Counted from the first letter of the stretch, positions 11,086 to 23,330 are shown. The stretch: 64,000 bases of DNA from Siphonodentalium dalli (GCA_032622095.1 CP136063.1:88637980-88701979), one strand, 5' to 3'. Numbers and translations are program-made. Notes: generated by a model from the letters alone, not told the origin.

Positions 11086-12449
11086 AGGCACTCCGAGATT
11101 TTGAGTCATTTTTGGAGACAAGAATTTAGAACTCCGCACTAAACCAAAGATTCCGGACAAATGGAGAGGTGTATGACTGTATGTTATATGTTTTAGGTTT
11201 TCCCAGTAATATGGCTATTGTCCAGCACGCAGTTAGTGGTGGAACGACAGAGAAAACGATATATATAATGATGTATGTGTGTCAGAAAATGGTCACCAAT
11301 GACGAAAATACCGGCACTGTTGACACTACATCATTATTTTGCACGGAAAACATACGCTACTCGCTATATATTTACGATTGGATGTACTTTAAACCAAATA
11401 TTACCCCAACTCGCCCCAGATATATTTGCCCACGATTCCCCAGAATAAGGATCCGACGGAGCTAAACGTGAAGGGTGGTGTAGCGATGATTTGCAAACGA
11501 GGCTGAACGGTGATAGTCAACGAGGCCCCTCCCGAGTGACTATGCATAAGAGTACGATTATAAAAATGGAGTTTTTTGTTTTGGTGAACGTAAAATGGCA
11601 CTACTTTAGCCTGAGTTTCTCTGACTAGCAAATGCTATATTCTTCTTGGTGATTATAAGATGGCACAATTCTGGGTCCATACCTATTGAGAGTCAGCACA
11701 GTTCAGTTGGAGTTATATAACATTCAGGATAACCCGTATGTCTTATGCAACAATCAATCTGCAGCCAAGTTATTTTATGTGAATTGTGTCATCTTATACC
11801 ATCACAATAAGTATAGTATTTGCGAGTCAGAGCCAGCAACTCGGACTAAAGCCGTCCCATTTTATGTACCAAAACGTAAAACGTAATACTACTCCTATAA
11901 TTATGTAGTCACTCGGAGGGGTCTCGTCCTATATGTAGTCACTCGGAGGGGTCTCGTTGACTATCACCGTTAAGCCTAGTTGGCAAATCATCGCTTCACC
12001 ACCCTTCATGTTTACTAACCACGACGGACCTGACTCCAAGCATACTATTGGAACAAGACGGCTGTCAATCAAAACTACATGTTTACCTCCATCGGATGCT
12101 TATTCTGAGGAATTTTGGGCTAAAATTTCTTGGGCGGGTTGGGGTGATATTTGGCTTCAAGTACATTCAATCGTAAATAGCGATAATGTATTTTTCCGTG
12201 CAAAATAATGGATGTTTTGTCAACAATGCCGGTATTTTCGTCATGGGTGACCATTTTCTGACACACCTATACAGCATTATATATCGTTTTCTCTGCCGTT
12301 CCACCATTCACTGCGTGATGGACAATAATCACATTACTGGGCAAACATAGAACAGATAATACATACCTGTCCATTTGTCCGGAATCGTTGGTTTAGTGCG
12401 GAGTTCTAAATTCATGTCTCCAAAAATGACTCAAAAACTCGGAGTGCCT
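11086..12449. repeat. 1.36-kb long inverted repeat (foldback)
   Basis: Outer ends are GGCACTCCGAG at 11087 and CTCGGAGTGCC at 12439. The arms remain complementary inward through GACAAATGG, CAGAAAATGGTCACC, ACGAAAATACCGGCA, a GAAGGGTGGTG.AGCGATGATTTGC string, and finally GATTATAAGATGGCACAATTC opposite GAATTGTGTCATCTTATACC. The arms are therefore about 590-670 nt, with a central loop of only about 110 nt (11672-11779). There is no long ORF, so this is a non-autonomous foldback element or an inverted duplication. Confidence 0.8.
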
Positions 12450-13310
12450 GTTGTTTCGAAATTACTGTCCGCACGGGGTATACGGCTTACTCGTAGATGG
12501 ACATGTACATGTATGTCATTTTCACCCGCTCCGGTGACATCTGAGTTGGCTATCACGGCAACAGAGCCATTTAAGCAGCGAATAATATAACATGTTATGT
12601 TGTGATCACTGCCGTTCTTATATAGCATAGCATACTTGGCAAGTCATTCCTGGTGCTATACACACTCTGGTTCTGTCCACAGTGCCGATTTTGCGACACA
12701 AAGTGATATTTTGAGCCCCGTGCACGACTTCATATACAGCATAATTTTACTTTTACAAAAATTGGAAGGGACTTTATGGCCCTGCTTTATATGCGCATAT
12801 GTACGAAAATCTGAACCGTTCTCTAAAAAATCCTCCACAGGCCATGTTCACCCCTCTATGATGTTTTCTATTCGGGCGGAGCTCACATTCATGGCTAGCT
12901 TCAAATTGGTCGAAATACGAACCGTTCACGGAAATTGTCCATATATATGGTCCACCGATGTTGGGGTTGCTGTTTTAGGGTGAAATCCGAACCGTTCTCC
13001 AAAATAGTCCATATGACGTGTTTACTCCCCCCCCCTCCAGATGGAGGTATGTCTAGGCGGTTTTCGGAGCGCACAGCCATGTATTCAAACTGGACGATAT
13101 CCCAAACGTTATCTGATATTGTCCATAATTACGTAATTTTGATACCTCGGGAGTTGACACACAGCTAAGGTAGAGCTCAGATGTGCCGTGCTTCCGTTTG
13201 GGTTATTTTGGGGCGAAACACCCAACACAGAGCCAAATTCAGTAAATCTGAACCGTTCTCGCAAATGGTCCATATGCCATTTACTTTCACCCCTTGTGAT
13301 ACCCACTCAC
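12450..13310. repeat. Degenerate tandem repeat with GAACCGTTCTC phrase
   Basis: TCTGAACCGTTCTC.AAA and TGGTCCATAT recur near 12810, 12920, 12990 and 13250, with loosely conserved sequence between. Copies are about 70-260 bp apart and strongly diverged. No gene is supported. Confidence 0.5.
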
Positions 13311-14470
13311 AGTTTACACACTATGTAATCAAGTAACGGCGGAGAGGCAATTATACGTCGGCGCGGATCGATTGACCAACGGCGGTGATCGCGTTACAAC
13401 GACGTTTAACGGCAAACAACGGTGGCGATTATTACTATATTTTTAGAATAATCGAGGCGAGGAGTTTTGTGACACGTTATTTTAAGGTGTGTATTTATCT
13501 CTCGCTTTTGTTTATATACATTTATTAACGCCCCAATTATACAGATTACATCCGTTATATATACTCAGCTATAAACCACGTACCAGTAGTCCAAATGTTT
13601 TGCGGAAAATACTTACTCCATGTGAATGTCAGTTTCTAGCTTGAAATTGTCAATGTTTCTACGACTTTCGACAGTATAACAGCCACATTGTTTAATTTAT
13701 CGTACGTGTCTGCATGGGTTACGCGAAGCACATATCACCCATGTTAGTGTTCAGTCCGTCTCGGACATGCTTACCTTACGATAAAAACAAAGGATTGAAT
13801 CGTTTTTGGATTTTATTTTAGAACTGTCAATTATTTTGTTTAGTGCATAATTCCATTACTTTCTATACAATTCTTCCCACGGAGTTTAAGGTATCAAAAC
13901 ATATTCATAATGGGATATACCGTAAGTCTATACGCCAAATATATAGTAGATATGGTATTATTCAGTCTGGTGTAAACTACATGTACATGTACCCACATAT
14001 ACAAAAAAAAACAGTATCAGTATGAATATGAGTGTATGTTTACACAGACTGGGTATTAGTATGCACCCGTACGTATAGTACGTATAGTTTTGTAGGTATA
14101 TAGTCGCGATGTCTCCGACGTCCGTCCATACAAATATTTTGCATTATAACTCAAGCATCAGTTATCGGATTATGATGTCCTTTGGTATGGTGATATAAAC
14201 CAACAGCATGGGAGAACAGATATCTACATATTGAGGGTTTCGTCTACGCATACCTATCATAGTTATGGCGGCATATGGCCCTTATTGGACTCAGAAAACA
14301 TCATACAATGAACTTTTTGCATTATAACTCATCAGTTTTCGGAGTTTGATGTCATTTTGATAAACCAGCATGGGGGATATCCACATATCTCTGGTTTTAT
14401 CCACACTTATCTCTGGTTTTATCCACACTTTCATACTAGAGTTCTGGCCCTTGTAGGACTTACATAAACA
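13311..14470. other. No gene recognised
   Basis: AT-rich sequence. The phrase TTTTGCATTATAACTCA recurs near 14130 and 14320, and TATCTCTGGTTTTATCCACACTT is duplicated near 14385-14430. No coding or RNA feature is supported. Confidence 0.4.
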
Positions 14471-14519
14471 AAACGCCACTGTCTGGGGCATATGCCACTG
14501 TGGCTGATTTGCGACATAC

Positions 14520-14625
14520 TCAATACGTATATTATCTCGAGATCTCGAGATATCTAGAGATCTCGACATAATTATCTCGAGATCTCAAGATATTAACTCG
14601 AGATCTCGACATAACATGCATATTT
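14520..14625. repeat. Tandem CTCGAGATCTCGAGATA palindromes
   Basis: Several copies of the self-complementary string CTCGAGATCTCGAG with ATAATTATCT spacers. The same motif forms the core of the hairpin at 14990-15240. The phrase GTGGCTGATTTGCGACATACTCA precedes both copies (14500 and 15040), so this is a second, partial copy of that element. Confidence 0.7.
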
Positions 14626-14699
14626 AAACATCTGATGTAGTGGCAATATGACAACAACCAAGATGGAACGCGAGCAAGTCGCTCTCTGTCTCTCACTCA

Positions 14700-14708
14700 A
14701 ACTGTCTG

Positions 14709-14740
<32 letters not shown>

Positions 14741-14985
14741 GTTCTTTCATGAGTCCCGGTACATCCAAATCGACTTGGTTCAAATCCTGGAATCTCGATT
14801 GATAATCTGGGACTCGGGTCTCTGTCCCTCCCTCTCTCCCACACACACTCTCTCTCTCTCCAACTCTCTCTCTCTCTCATACTCTGTCTGTCTATCTCCC
14901 TCGCTCCAATCGACTTGGTTCAAATCCGGGAATCGAATCCGGCTTATTCTCGATTGATAATCTGGGACTCTGTGTCTCTGTCTCT
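14700..14985. repeat. CT-rich microsatellite with duplicated tRNA-B-box-like phrase
   Basis: (CT)n tracts lie at 14712-14740, 14850-14880 and nearby. A roughly 140-bp unit is repeated, containing CGACTTGGTTCAAATCC, then CTCGATTGATAATCTGGGACTC. GGTTCAAATCC resembles a pol III B box, but no A box or cloverleaf is seen. A SINE relic is possible but weak. Confidence 0.5.
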
Positions 14986-14989
14986 TTCC

Positions 14990-15240
14990 CATTTAAAATT
15001 ATTGCATTAGTTGTTCCATCTGGGGAAATATGGGCATATTACGGTGGCTGATTTGCGACATACTCACACATATTATCTCGAGATCTTGAGATATTATCTC
15101 GAGATATTGACATAATTATCTTGAGATCTCGAGATAATATCTCGAGATCTCGAGAAAATATATGTATTGAGTATGTCGAAATCAGCCAAATAGGCCCATA
15201 TTTCCCCAGATGGAACAACTAATGCAATAAGTTTAAATGG
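14990..15240. mobile_element. Hairpin MITE with TCGAGATCTCGA core
   Basis: TTATTGCATTAGTTGTTCC, ATCTGGGGAAATATGGGC and GGCTGATTT.CGACATACTCA (14998-15066) are mirrored by the reverse complement at about 15165-15235. The centre is a run of overlapping ATCTCGAGATCTTGAGATA-type palindromes. The whole element is therefore one long stem. It has no coding capacity. Confidence 0.75.
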
Positions 15241-15499
15241 TAAACACACATAATGTGACATGGTCGTGTAATAGATTGGTACGCGAAATAATGGGTTAAC
15301 CCTGGTTAACCTGAAATAAATTGAAGCGTGTTTGTGTCAAAAGACGCTGCAGAGTCCTCACTGTAACATAATTATATAAATTCCGCTTTGGGGAACCTTT
15401 GTTATTCAAGATGGCGGATCATTTCTCGAAATAAGTCATTATACGATACGAAAAAACGGCTTCTTTACCAATTTATTCCGGGTATAACGGCCATACTAT

Positions 15500-16690
15500 A
15501 GAGGGCATGTATATATTCGGCCATAAAACATGGCCGCCGGCAGCCATCTTGGATTTTACTATTTGTATGACTAATCCTTTGACACAGGCTACAGGTCGTA
15601 TTTTTGGTTGGATCATCATGAAATTTGTCATGGATGTTAACATTGACATGTAGATGGGAACAAGTCATTTTGGGTTCATTCTGCCATAAAACATGGTCGC
15701 TGGCAGCCATCTTGGATTTACTCTTTGCATGACTAAATCCTTTGGCACGGGCTACAGGTCTACCTTTGGTCGGATCATTATGAAATTTGTCATGGCTCTT
15801 GACATTGACATGTAGATGGTGACGAGTCATTTTGGCATCATTCGTAAAAAAAAAAATGGCCGCCAGCGACCATCTTGGATTTCAAAATTCAATCCATTAG
15901 CACGGGCCACATGCCGGAGTTTTCGTCTGATCATCATGAATTTTGTCGTGGATGTTAATATTGACATGCGTATGGGAACGAGTCATTTTGGGGTCATTCA
16001 GCCATAAAACATGGCCGCCAGCAGCCATCTTGGATTTTACTCTTTGCATGACTAAATCCTTTGCCACGGGCTAAAAGTCGCATCTTTGGTCGGATCATTA
16101 TGAAATTTATCATCGCTGTTGACATTGACATGTAGATGGGAAACGATTCATTTTGGGGTCATTCGGCAAAAAAAGAAGGCCGCCAGTGGCCATCTTGAAT
16201 TTCAAAGTTCAATCCATTAGCACGGGCTACGGTCGAACTGTTCGCCTGATCATCATGCAATTTGTATGGATGTTAATATTGACATATAGATGGGAAACGA
16301 GTCATTTTGGGGTCATTCGGCTATAAAACATGGCCGCTGGCAGCCATCTTGGATTTTACTCATTGCATGACTAAATCCTTTGGCACGGGCTACAAGTCGT
16401 AGCTTGGGTCCGATCATTGTGAAATTTGTCATGTCTGTTAGCATTGACATGTAGATGGGAACGAGTCATTTTGGGATATAAAACATGTCCGCTGGCAGTC
16501 ATCTTGCATTTCACTCTTTGCATGAGGAAATTATTTGGCACACCCTACAGTCCACTTCCCTTAGCCGATCATTTCCAAACTTCATATTAATCTTGATATT
16601 GATCTACTAGATGGAAGCTATCAAATGTTTTTGAATTTCATTTGAAAACATAGCCGCCAGCAACCATCTTGGATTTTACTTAAATATATC
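15500..16690. repeat. ~155-170-bp tandem repeat, about 8 copies
   Basis: ATGGCCGC.GGCAGCCATCTTGG anchors units near 15527, 15691, 15855, 16009, 16176, 16329, 16484 and 16651. Each is followed by TTTTACTCTTTGCATGACT, AAATCCTTTGGCACGGGCTA, GGTCGGATCATTATGAAATTTGTCATG and ATTGACATGTAGATGGGAACGAG. The copies at 7.2-7.8 kb and 8.4 kb belong to the same family but are much older. ORFs in it shift frame between copies and are not genes. Confidence 0.85.
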
Positions 16691-18259
16691 TTTTCATGTT
16701 GATAATCTAGAATTACTTAGACATTTCAACTTTCCGCATTCCTAATCGCTCTATTGACTGTAACACATGAAATTATTCCCTTTTCAAGTTTCAAGTTGAA
16801 CTACAGTGTCATTGACACTTTCAACATATCATTTCAGTTAATTCACATTTTCACCAGCATACTGTAGACATACATGTAAACCAATTTCATCATTGTTTTC
16901 TTCATTAAAGGAAATTACAAATTCATCGTTTATTCCATCATCTCAACATTTCATTAAAGGGACACTTTACATGTACGGTATGTTCACACACATCGATTCA
17001 TTCAGGCGAACCAATCAATATTTCATTAAATTGGCACTTCACATTCAGAACACTTCCGACTCAAAGTGACTTTCCATTTCCATCCATTGGAAATTCTAAT
17101 TAAACTTCCGCCGATATGTATTTACATGTACATAATTTACCTACCATTTTATTCATGAGAAAATTTCTGCATTCATGAAAAAATAATCAATTATACATTT
17201 AAACCTGTACTTGTGGTAGCGTGATTTCAGACATCGAGGACCTGTGGGCCTGGTTGAATTAACTGCGGTATGATGGATCACATCCATCCTCAAGCTACTT
17301 ATGCCATCCAATGGCATTTTGTTCTGACGTGCAGGGGTAGATAGGCTTGAGACCCCACTACAGTTGAATTCACACCAGGTTCTGAGCTGTAATTTTCTAA
17401 TGCTTGGACTGAACATAACCGGGACAATGCTGTTACCGGTATATACATGTACATCATGTATATCATTATATAGCAGACTACGCTCAGATCAACCAGTCCC
17501 TACAATAATTTTTGTCTGAAATTTATAAATAATTTGTAACTCAGGGTTGGTAGTTACATGTAGGTGGGGACAGAAGCATTCACCAATTTAATGCTGGGTT
17601 TGAATAGTTCACAAGACTGGCAACGTCAGGTACTAGTAATGTAGCTATTGGTGACTATATATGGTTATCTCAACCTGGTATGTTAATGTGATGATACGGA
17701 CATCTCACCGAGTGGTATAGCACAGGTACATGTACATTGTAGTACGCAACATCCTATAATTATTCCAATATTGAACTTGGAAGATAACATTTGTGGTTGC
17801 TCCATTACGTGTCACGTACGATCATATTATATATAAAAAAATCTTGCCAGCAGGGTCCCATCAGGGCGATGCTTCAGGGCAGTTAACACTCGCAGCAGGG
17901 GTGGGGTAGCTTCTGAACTATTTACCGGGGAGTTAAGTATAAGTATAAGTCAGTTAATTATGAGCTTTGGGGGGGGGGGGGGAGAAACCATTATGTGCAA
18001 GACATGTTTATACATTAAAGTTGGCGCCGTTGAGGGATTTATTTTGTTTTTAATGATTTGTCAGCTTTCAGTTGATTTAAGTTTTTTTTTCTCGGTTTCA
18101 CTGCATAATCTTGGAAATTAATGTTTGGGGAAAACTTCCGAGAATTTAGTTCGTGATTTCATTTTCCTTATGTGTTCAAATTGTCTGATGTTTGAACTTA
18201 TCTTATTGCCACATCATGCTAGAAATGATTGCGGTATGTTAAAGATGCATCATCCGAAT
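16691..18259. other. No gene recognised
   Basis: 16691-16800 is the outer part of the dispersed repeat mirrored at 8280. CATTTCATTAAA-type phrases recur at 16905-17030. A minus-strand ORF at 17416-17153 has ordinary amino-acid composition, but no splice sites, homology or repeat membership could be recognised. A 14-nt G run lies near 17968. Confidence 0.4.
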
Positions 18260-18530
18260 TAACGCTCCTAAATTACTATTTCTTTGGCTTTGGGGGGTAA
18301 CAAATATTTGATTCGAGTCGAGGAACCCACCGATCAAAGCTCAGAGTGATCAGATGTCGATTTTGAAGATTGTTATTTCAATTGTTTGTGGCCCAGAAAC
18401 ACGCCATCAAACGGATATCGATTTTTGAAGTTTGTTATTTCTCGAGATGTGCAATTATATGTGGCCCAGAAACAAACGGTCTCGGACAAAATTGGGGTTG
18501 AAGATGGATAACTCTAAAATCAGGTGGTAA
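18260..18530. repeat. Dispersed repeat shared with 21.4 kb
   Basis: ACTATTTCTTTGGCTTTGGG, ATTTGATTCGAGTCG.GGAACCCA and GGATGGATAACTCTAAAATCA.GTGGTAAT are shared in the same order with 21405-21640. Confidence 0.65.
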
Positions 18531-18589
18531 TACGACCAAAATGTCGTGATACGAAAGTGATAATACGGCCATATTTTGTTGAACAAAAT

Positions 18590-18960
18590 GTTAATAAATT
18601 TTGGGAAATATGATACCATAGTTGACAGTGGTTAACATTATTGTGTTGCAATAAATCGATCTGATAACTAACGCGTATTTTGAAGAAATGTTGTTGTTGT
18701 TGTTGTTGTATCTTGATGATATGGGGACCGTCTGATCGGATTGAGTACATTTAAGGTGTGTCCAGTTATACATAAACAGGCTAAGATGACAGATATGCAG
18801 ATCTCTGAATTTCAAAATGTTTCTTTTTAATACGGGTTCAGTTTGACTGTTATATTTGGTACAGCGTATTGTTCTGGTAGCTCTCTTTTGTATAAGTAAA
18901 GCCTTGATAGATGATACCGAGTGACACCAAATTCTACTTCCTTCCATAGACAAGACGTCT
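18590..18960 (-). pseudogene. LINE reverse-transcriptase C-terminal fragment
   Basis: The minus-strand translation contains LLIQKRATRTIRCTKYNSQ, then TEPVLKRNILKFRDLH, a segment found downstream of the RT domain in CR1/L2-like LINEs. It is homologous to LQKRAIRILCISKYNIHTEP at 22.9 kb. An (AAC)n-encoded Asn run follows. The fragment is 5'-truncated, with no RT catalytic motifs upstream. Confidence 0.7.
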
Positions 18961-19918
18961 ACTATAGGTGACACTCCACAGTTTCTGCAGGGATTGGTGC
19001 AGAAATAAGGGGGCATCAATTTATTGAAAAATAACTGAAATGTGAACCCACAACACATATACAGGGTATATATGTCTGGGTTGAGCACATATTAGGCTTT
19101 AAGATTTGGCACAGAATTATCAATTTAATGGGGGTAGCAAGAGTTATGCCCCTTGATTGTGTGCCTGAAAAATGAAATTCTGATGCAAAAATGGCCAAAA
19201 TAAGCGATTTTCAGGCCCATGTGACACAAAAACAAGATTTTTCGGAGCATAGACGCCTATGTTGTCTGGAAGAACACTGTTTCTTCACAATAATATCAAA
19301 AACGTTCAAACTTCACTACTGTGATTTCCAAAAAAATATTGTTCATGCAGATGACAAATTTTAGGTGCTAAAAAGTCACGCTGGTGTCGATCTGGACCCA
19401 CTGTTTCGCAGAAATTGATACTAATTGATACTGGTGGGGTCAAGGTCACCTGAAACAATATTTCTCTAAACTCAAAGACATCCTCTAAAAATCCGCAAAT
19501 TCATAACTAACCTTCTCTCAATAAACTAGCCACACCCATGGTGTCAGAAAACACTGGTACTCTAAATTTACACCTACTGATCATTCGAAACTGTGGAGTG
19601 TCACCATAGCGACCGAAGGACATCGCCTATATATATTGGAAAACGTTTTTCAACTTGATCAGACAATTATATAAGACTCTGGCTATGCATTTTGGAACAT
19701 ATCGCCAATGTATGATCTTTGAGGGAAGGTGTTAATTGATTTTGATTACGAGAAATTTTAATGACGTTTAATTAGGAATTTTATTTTTTTTACTTGGTTT
19801 ACGGATTTATTTGGCTCAAAGGTAGGGGAGGTGGGAGGGGAAAAAAAATATTTGCTGTATAATAATTTCCTCATCTAAAACAAGCACGAGCAAATATATT
19901 TTTGATTTGGATGTTTCT
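18961..19918. other. No feature recognised
   Basis: Non-repetitive AT-rich sequence. The phrase GACACTCCACAGTTTC at 18970 is answered by the inverted GAAACTGTGGAGTGTCACC at 19588, which may mark the ends of a roughly 640-bp inverted-terminal element, but the intervening arms were not traced. Confidence 0.35.
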
Positions 19919-20398
19919 TTAAAGGCCACTTAATTTTCGAGTCACCGATTATTTTTTATAGTGCCTTGATAAACGGTTTTAATAACAATCTATGCCATAA
20001 AATATGATTAAAATACTATAATTCATCACCATTTGAAACGTCTGTGTCTCAGAAGATGCCCATAGGGAAATAGAAAACAGCTGAATCATAAAAAGATTTT
20101 CCCCGTTTTGACTCCCAGAATGCAACAGAATTCAAACTAAGAATGTATTTTCAATGGAAGGGGAATAACTCTATCTTTAAAATATAGAGTTATTCCCCTC
20201 CATTGAAAATAACAAAACCAGATGAAACTTAAGCACAAAAACACCTCGATAACTCAACAAAAACAACACGTTCACAGTTTATTACACCGGATAAGTTGAT
20301 AATACAATGTTCTGGAGCTTCCTCTTTCAAATGGTATATAATATGGCATATATTTTATATATGTGATCTGGGGGATCGAAAATTAAGTGGGCCTTTAA
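19919..20398. mobile_element. TTAA-flanked TIR element (MITE)
   Basis: The ends are TTAA-AGGCC(C)ACTTAATTTTCGA at 19919 and its inverse TCGAAAATTAAGTGGGCCT-TTAA at 20398. The interior has an additional perfect hairpin (20151-20207, TCAATGGAAGGGGAATAAC and its complement). TTAA at both ends is the target-site pattern of piggyBac-type transposition, although the TIR does not start with the classical CCC. A partial second copy in inverse orientation lies at 29968-30213. No ORF. Confidence 0.65.
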
Positions 20399-20629
20399 AG
20401 CATGATACGGATAGATGAAAAATATCGCCAATATCAGTGTCCGCCATGTTGGCGTTCAATACCATAAACATCACCGGGAGGCTTCGCTGTTAATTGGATG
20501 TTGTTATATATTTTACGTAAACTTAAACTTTTTCTATTTTGTTTATTTTGTCTGGATTAATTTTCCCATTGGTGGATATAAAAAAACCGAAAACTAAAAT
20601 TAAATTTTTATTGACAAACAGCTTTATAC

Positions 20630-20819
20630 GATCACATCACATCACATGGCATATTGGTGCGAGATTTGAACATCGTACGATCCGACAGCACGTCGTCAAT
20701 CCAACAAGCCACTAGCTGTTGTGAGAACTCAATAATCCACCGGTGGGTTTCGAACTCATCTCGATTTGTTGACAACGAAGACAAGTCCGACACCATAACC
20801 ACTGGACCACTGAGCCCCA
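20630..20819 (-). mobile_element. tRNA-derived SINE
   Basis: On the minus strand the head starts GGGGCTCAG. It has an A box TGGTCCAGTGGTTA (20809-20796) and a B box GAGTTCGAAACCC (20757-20745), spaced as in a tRNA. The tRNA-like part continues into an unrelated body and ends in a short (GTGAT)n tail (about 20648-20630). The anticodon stem does not form cleanly, so it is a pol III retroposon rather than a tRNA gene. Confidence 0.7.
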
Positions 20820-21400
20820 CATTATAGTATAGTATCATCGGCAAAGGGTAGCAATGTCAGGGAGGTTGCAGCTGACATATCGTTCACGCGATAACTGAGA
20901 ACAATTGTTGGAGCGACTATAGAGCCCTGGACACTCTGCTGAGTATACCTTTAAGATTAGAAATGCTACCATTTAAATCAGTAAAGTGTCATGACATTCT
21001 ATTAAGTAAACTGGAAAATGTGGAGACTATCTATGCGACAAGGGTAACTATCACACCAAAATATGGCAACAATGACCCATTCATCTACATTGTATAAAAT
21101 TAAAATGCCTTATTATATGATAGGCCTTTATTATCAAAGGCCGATGCCCAAACCCATATATGACAAGACGCGTGGCCATCGACAAAGTGTACGCTCGCAA
21201 ATCATATCATTTGTGATGATTCGTTCGTCTTCTGATCGCCACTGACTGTCTTACATCCACAATTGTTGGTCATTATAAATAAATATTAGCCCTAGAATAA
21301 TTTCAAGTAGAAAAAGTATGGAAGCAACATATTCGACTACCATCCCATTCTCCCTTTTTGCACTCGAAATTTCATCAAAACAGACCCACATATTATAGGG
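20820..21400. other. No feature recognised
   Basis: No repeat, RNA or coding signal was noticed in this interval. Confidence 0.35.
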
Positions 21401-21404
21401 TCCT

Positions 21405-21770
21405 ATATTACTATTTCCTTGGCTTTGGGAGTAAAAAATATTTGATTCGAGTCGGGGAACCCATCAAACAAAGCTCCGAGTTATTAGATATTGATTTTTG
21501 AAATTTGTTATGTTCTCGAGATGAGTACTAATTATTGCCGTCAATTTCGTATCCTGCTCGAGATTTTTGCACCAAAACTCTATTCAAACAGACAAGGATG
21601 GATAACTCTAAAATCAAGTGGTAATAAAAACGCAATTTTGACTGAGATCTGGGCCAGAAAGTATTCCCGATAATGAAAAATAATAGATTTCTAAAATTGA
21701 TATCTAACACATCTGAGCTTTGATGGGTGACTTCCTCGACCCCCGAAGCCATTGAAATAGTAATTGAGAG
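21405..21770. repeat. Inverted repeat, ~100-nt arms
   Basis: ATTACTATTTCCTTGGCTTTGGGAG, GTCGGGGAACCCATCAAA and TTAGATATTGATTTTTGAAATT at 21407-21510 are mirrored at 21665-21770 (ATTGATATCTAACACATCTGAG, TTTGATGGGTGAC, GCCATTGAAATAGTAAT). It is related to 18260-18530. Confidence 0.65.
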
Positions 21771-21897
21771 GAGTTTTATCGGATTGAGTACCTTTAACTA
21801 TCACGATATTATAACGTACTCAATGTGAACAACTCATCGTCAAATTCATGCATAATGAATTTTAAACATATCTTATTCGACTTGTTTTATTTTATGT

Positions 21898-23330
21898 TCA
21901 TGAAAAGGAATAAAAAATAGGGTGATAAATATACATATAAAACGACACATAGATTCAAATTAGCCATGTTCCCGTGAAACTTAGGCAATGCAAGCGAGGT
22001 ACGAAAATTGATGATATCTGAGTACGAACGCCGAAGTGTAAATTTTATTGGGAAAGCTAGAACATTACGGAATTCGAGGAATTTCTAAAGACTGGTTTAG
22101 AAGTTATCTAACGGGTAGAAAAACAATATGTTGACTGTCAAGGACATACTTCCGCATTAAAAAGGATAACGTGTGGCGTGCCCTAGGGGTCAGTTCTCAT
22201 GTTCATGAAAAGGGATAATACATAGGTGATAAATATACATATAAAACGACACATAGATTCAAATTAGCCATTTTCCCGTGAAACTTATAGGCAATGCAAG
22301 CGAGGTACGAAAATTGATGATATCTGAGTACGAACGTCAAGGACATACTTCCGCATTAAAAAGGATAACGTGTGGCGTGCCCCAGGGGTCGTTCTCGGTC
22401 CAACAATTTTTCTCCACTATGTAAACGATATGCCCCAATGTACAAAAATGAATTTGCTTTCATTTGCTGATGATACCACCCTATATTCAACTGGCTACGA
22501 TAAAAAAAAAATAAAAACTCAACACCGAATTAAAACACATATTTGAATGGTGTTGTTGTAACAAACTGTCAATCAATACAGATAAAAGTAAATTCATGTT
22601 AATCCACCCTAAATTCAATGAGGAAAAGTGGAGAATCTTTACACTTAAAATGCCGAATGGCATATAATTAGTTACGTTAGGGAATCAAATGCAAGTACAT
22701 TCCATCAAATTCCTAGGTATTATCATGGAAGGAAACTTAACGTTTAAAACCTACATATCAATGATACAAAGGAAGCTGAACCACACCCTGTACTGCTTGA
22801 ACAAAGTTAAAAACATTTTACGAAAAATTCTATACCACTAGCTCCTTAGTCCATAGCCATCTTCTTTACTGTCTCCCAGTATGGGGGCATTCATGTCATG
22901 CTAGTGTGCTGTCAACCTTACAAAAAAGGGCAATTCGTATTCTATGCATATCTAAATATAATATCCATACAGAACCCCTTTTCAAACAAGAGAATATTCT
23001 AATGTTCAAAGATCTCTATATACACCATGCACGCAGCGCTCTTTATGTAACTGGACTAAAAGAAATCTCCCAAAATCATTTGAATTTTTTTTCACTTACT
23101 CCCTCGGTGTAAATACAAGACAGGCGAATAAACTAAGAAGCAAAACACCGAAAACATGTTTCTCAGAAAATCTACCAACACATACTTTTCCCAATGTGTG
23201 GAATTCGATTAACTCCAAAATTAAAAAATGTAAGTTTAATTATGTATTCAAAAAATTGTTATCTACTGAACTAATTTACCTTCGGCTACATGTAAAAATC
23301 AAACCATGCTACATTTGTGATAGATAATCG
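21898..23330 (+). pseudogene. Degraded LINE with RT domain
   Basis: Frame-broken translation gives, in order: [52 protein letters not shown], the FADD catalytic box, at about 22460-22490; FLGIIMEGNLTFKTYI; LQKRAIRILCISKYN (22915 onward); and a C-terminal FPNVWNSINSKIKK. These are consecutive non-LTR reverse-transcriptase blocks. Many stops and frameshifts show it is dead. It also carries a tandem duplication: 21898-22197 is repeated at 22199-22395 with an internal deletion, doubling the CGVP box. It is the same family as 18590-18960. Confidence 0.8.

Noticed and set aside
14776-14950. tRNA or SINE from GGTTCAAATCC phrases
   Set aside because: No A box or fold. The phrase lies in a CT-rich tandem repeat.
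15465-15830. Minus-strand 121-residue ORF with internal repetition
   Set aside because: It lies in the ~165-bp noncoding tandem array, and the frame is not kept between copies.
17153-17416. Minus-strand 87-residue ORF
   Set aside because: Composition is protein-like, but no splice, start or homology evidence could be found.
20745-20819. tRNA gene
   Set aside because: A and B boxes are present, but the cloverleaf does not close and the transcript continues into a SINE body.
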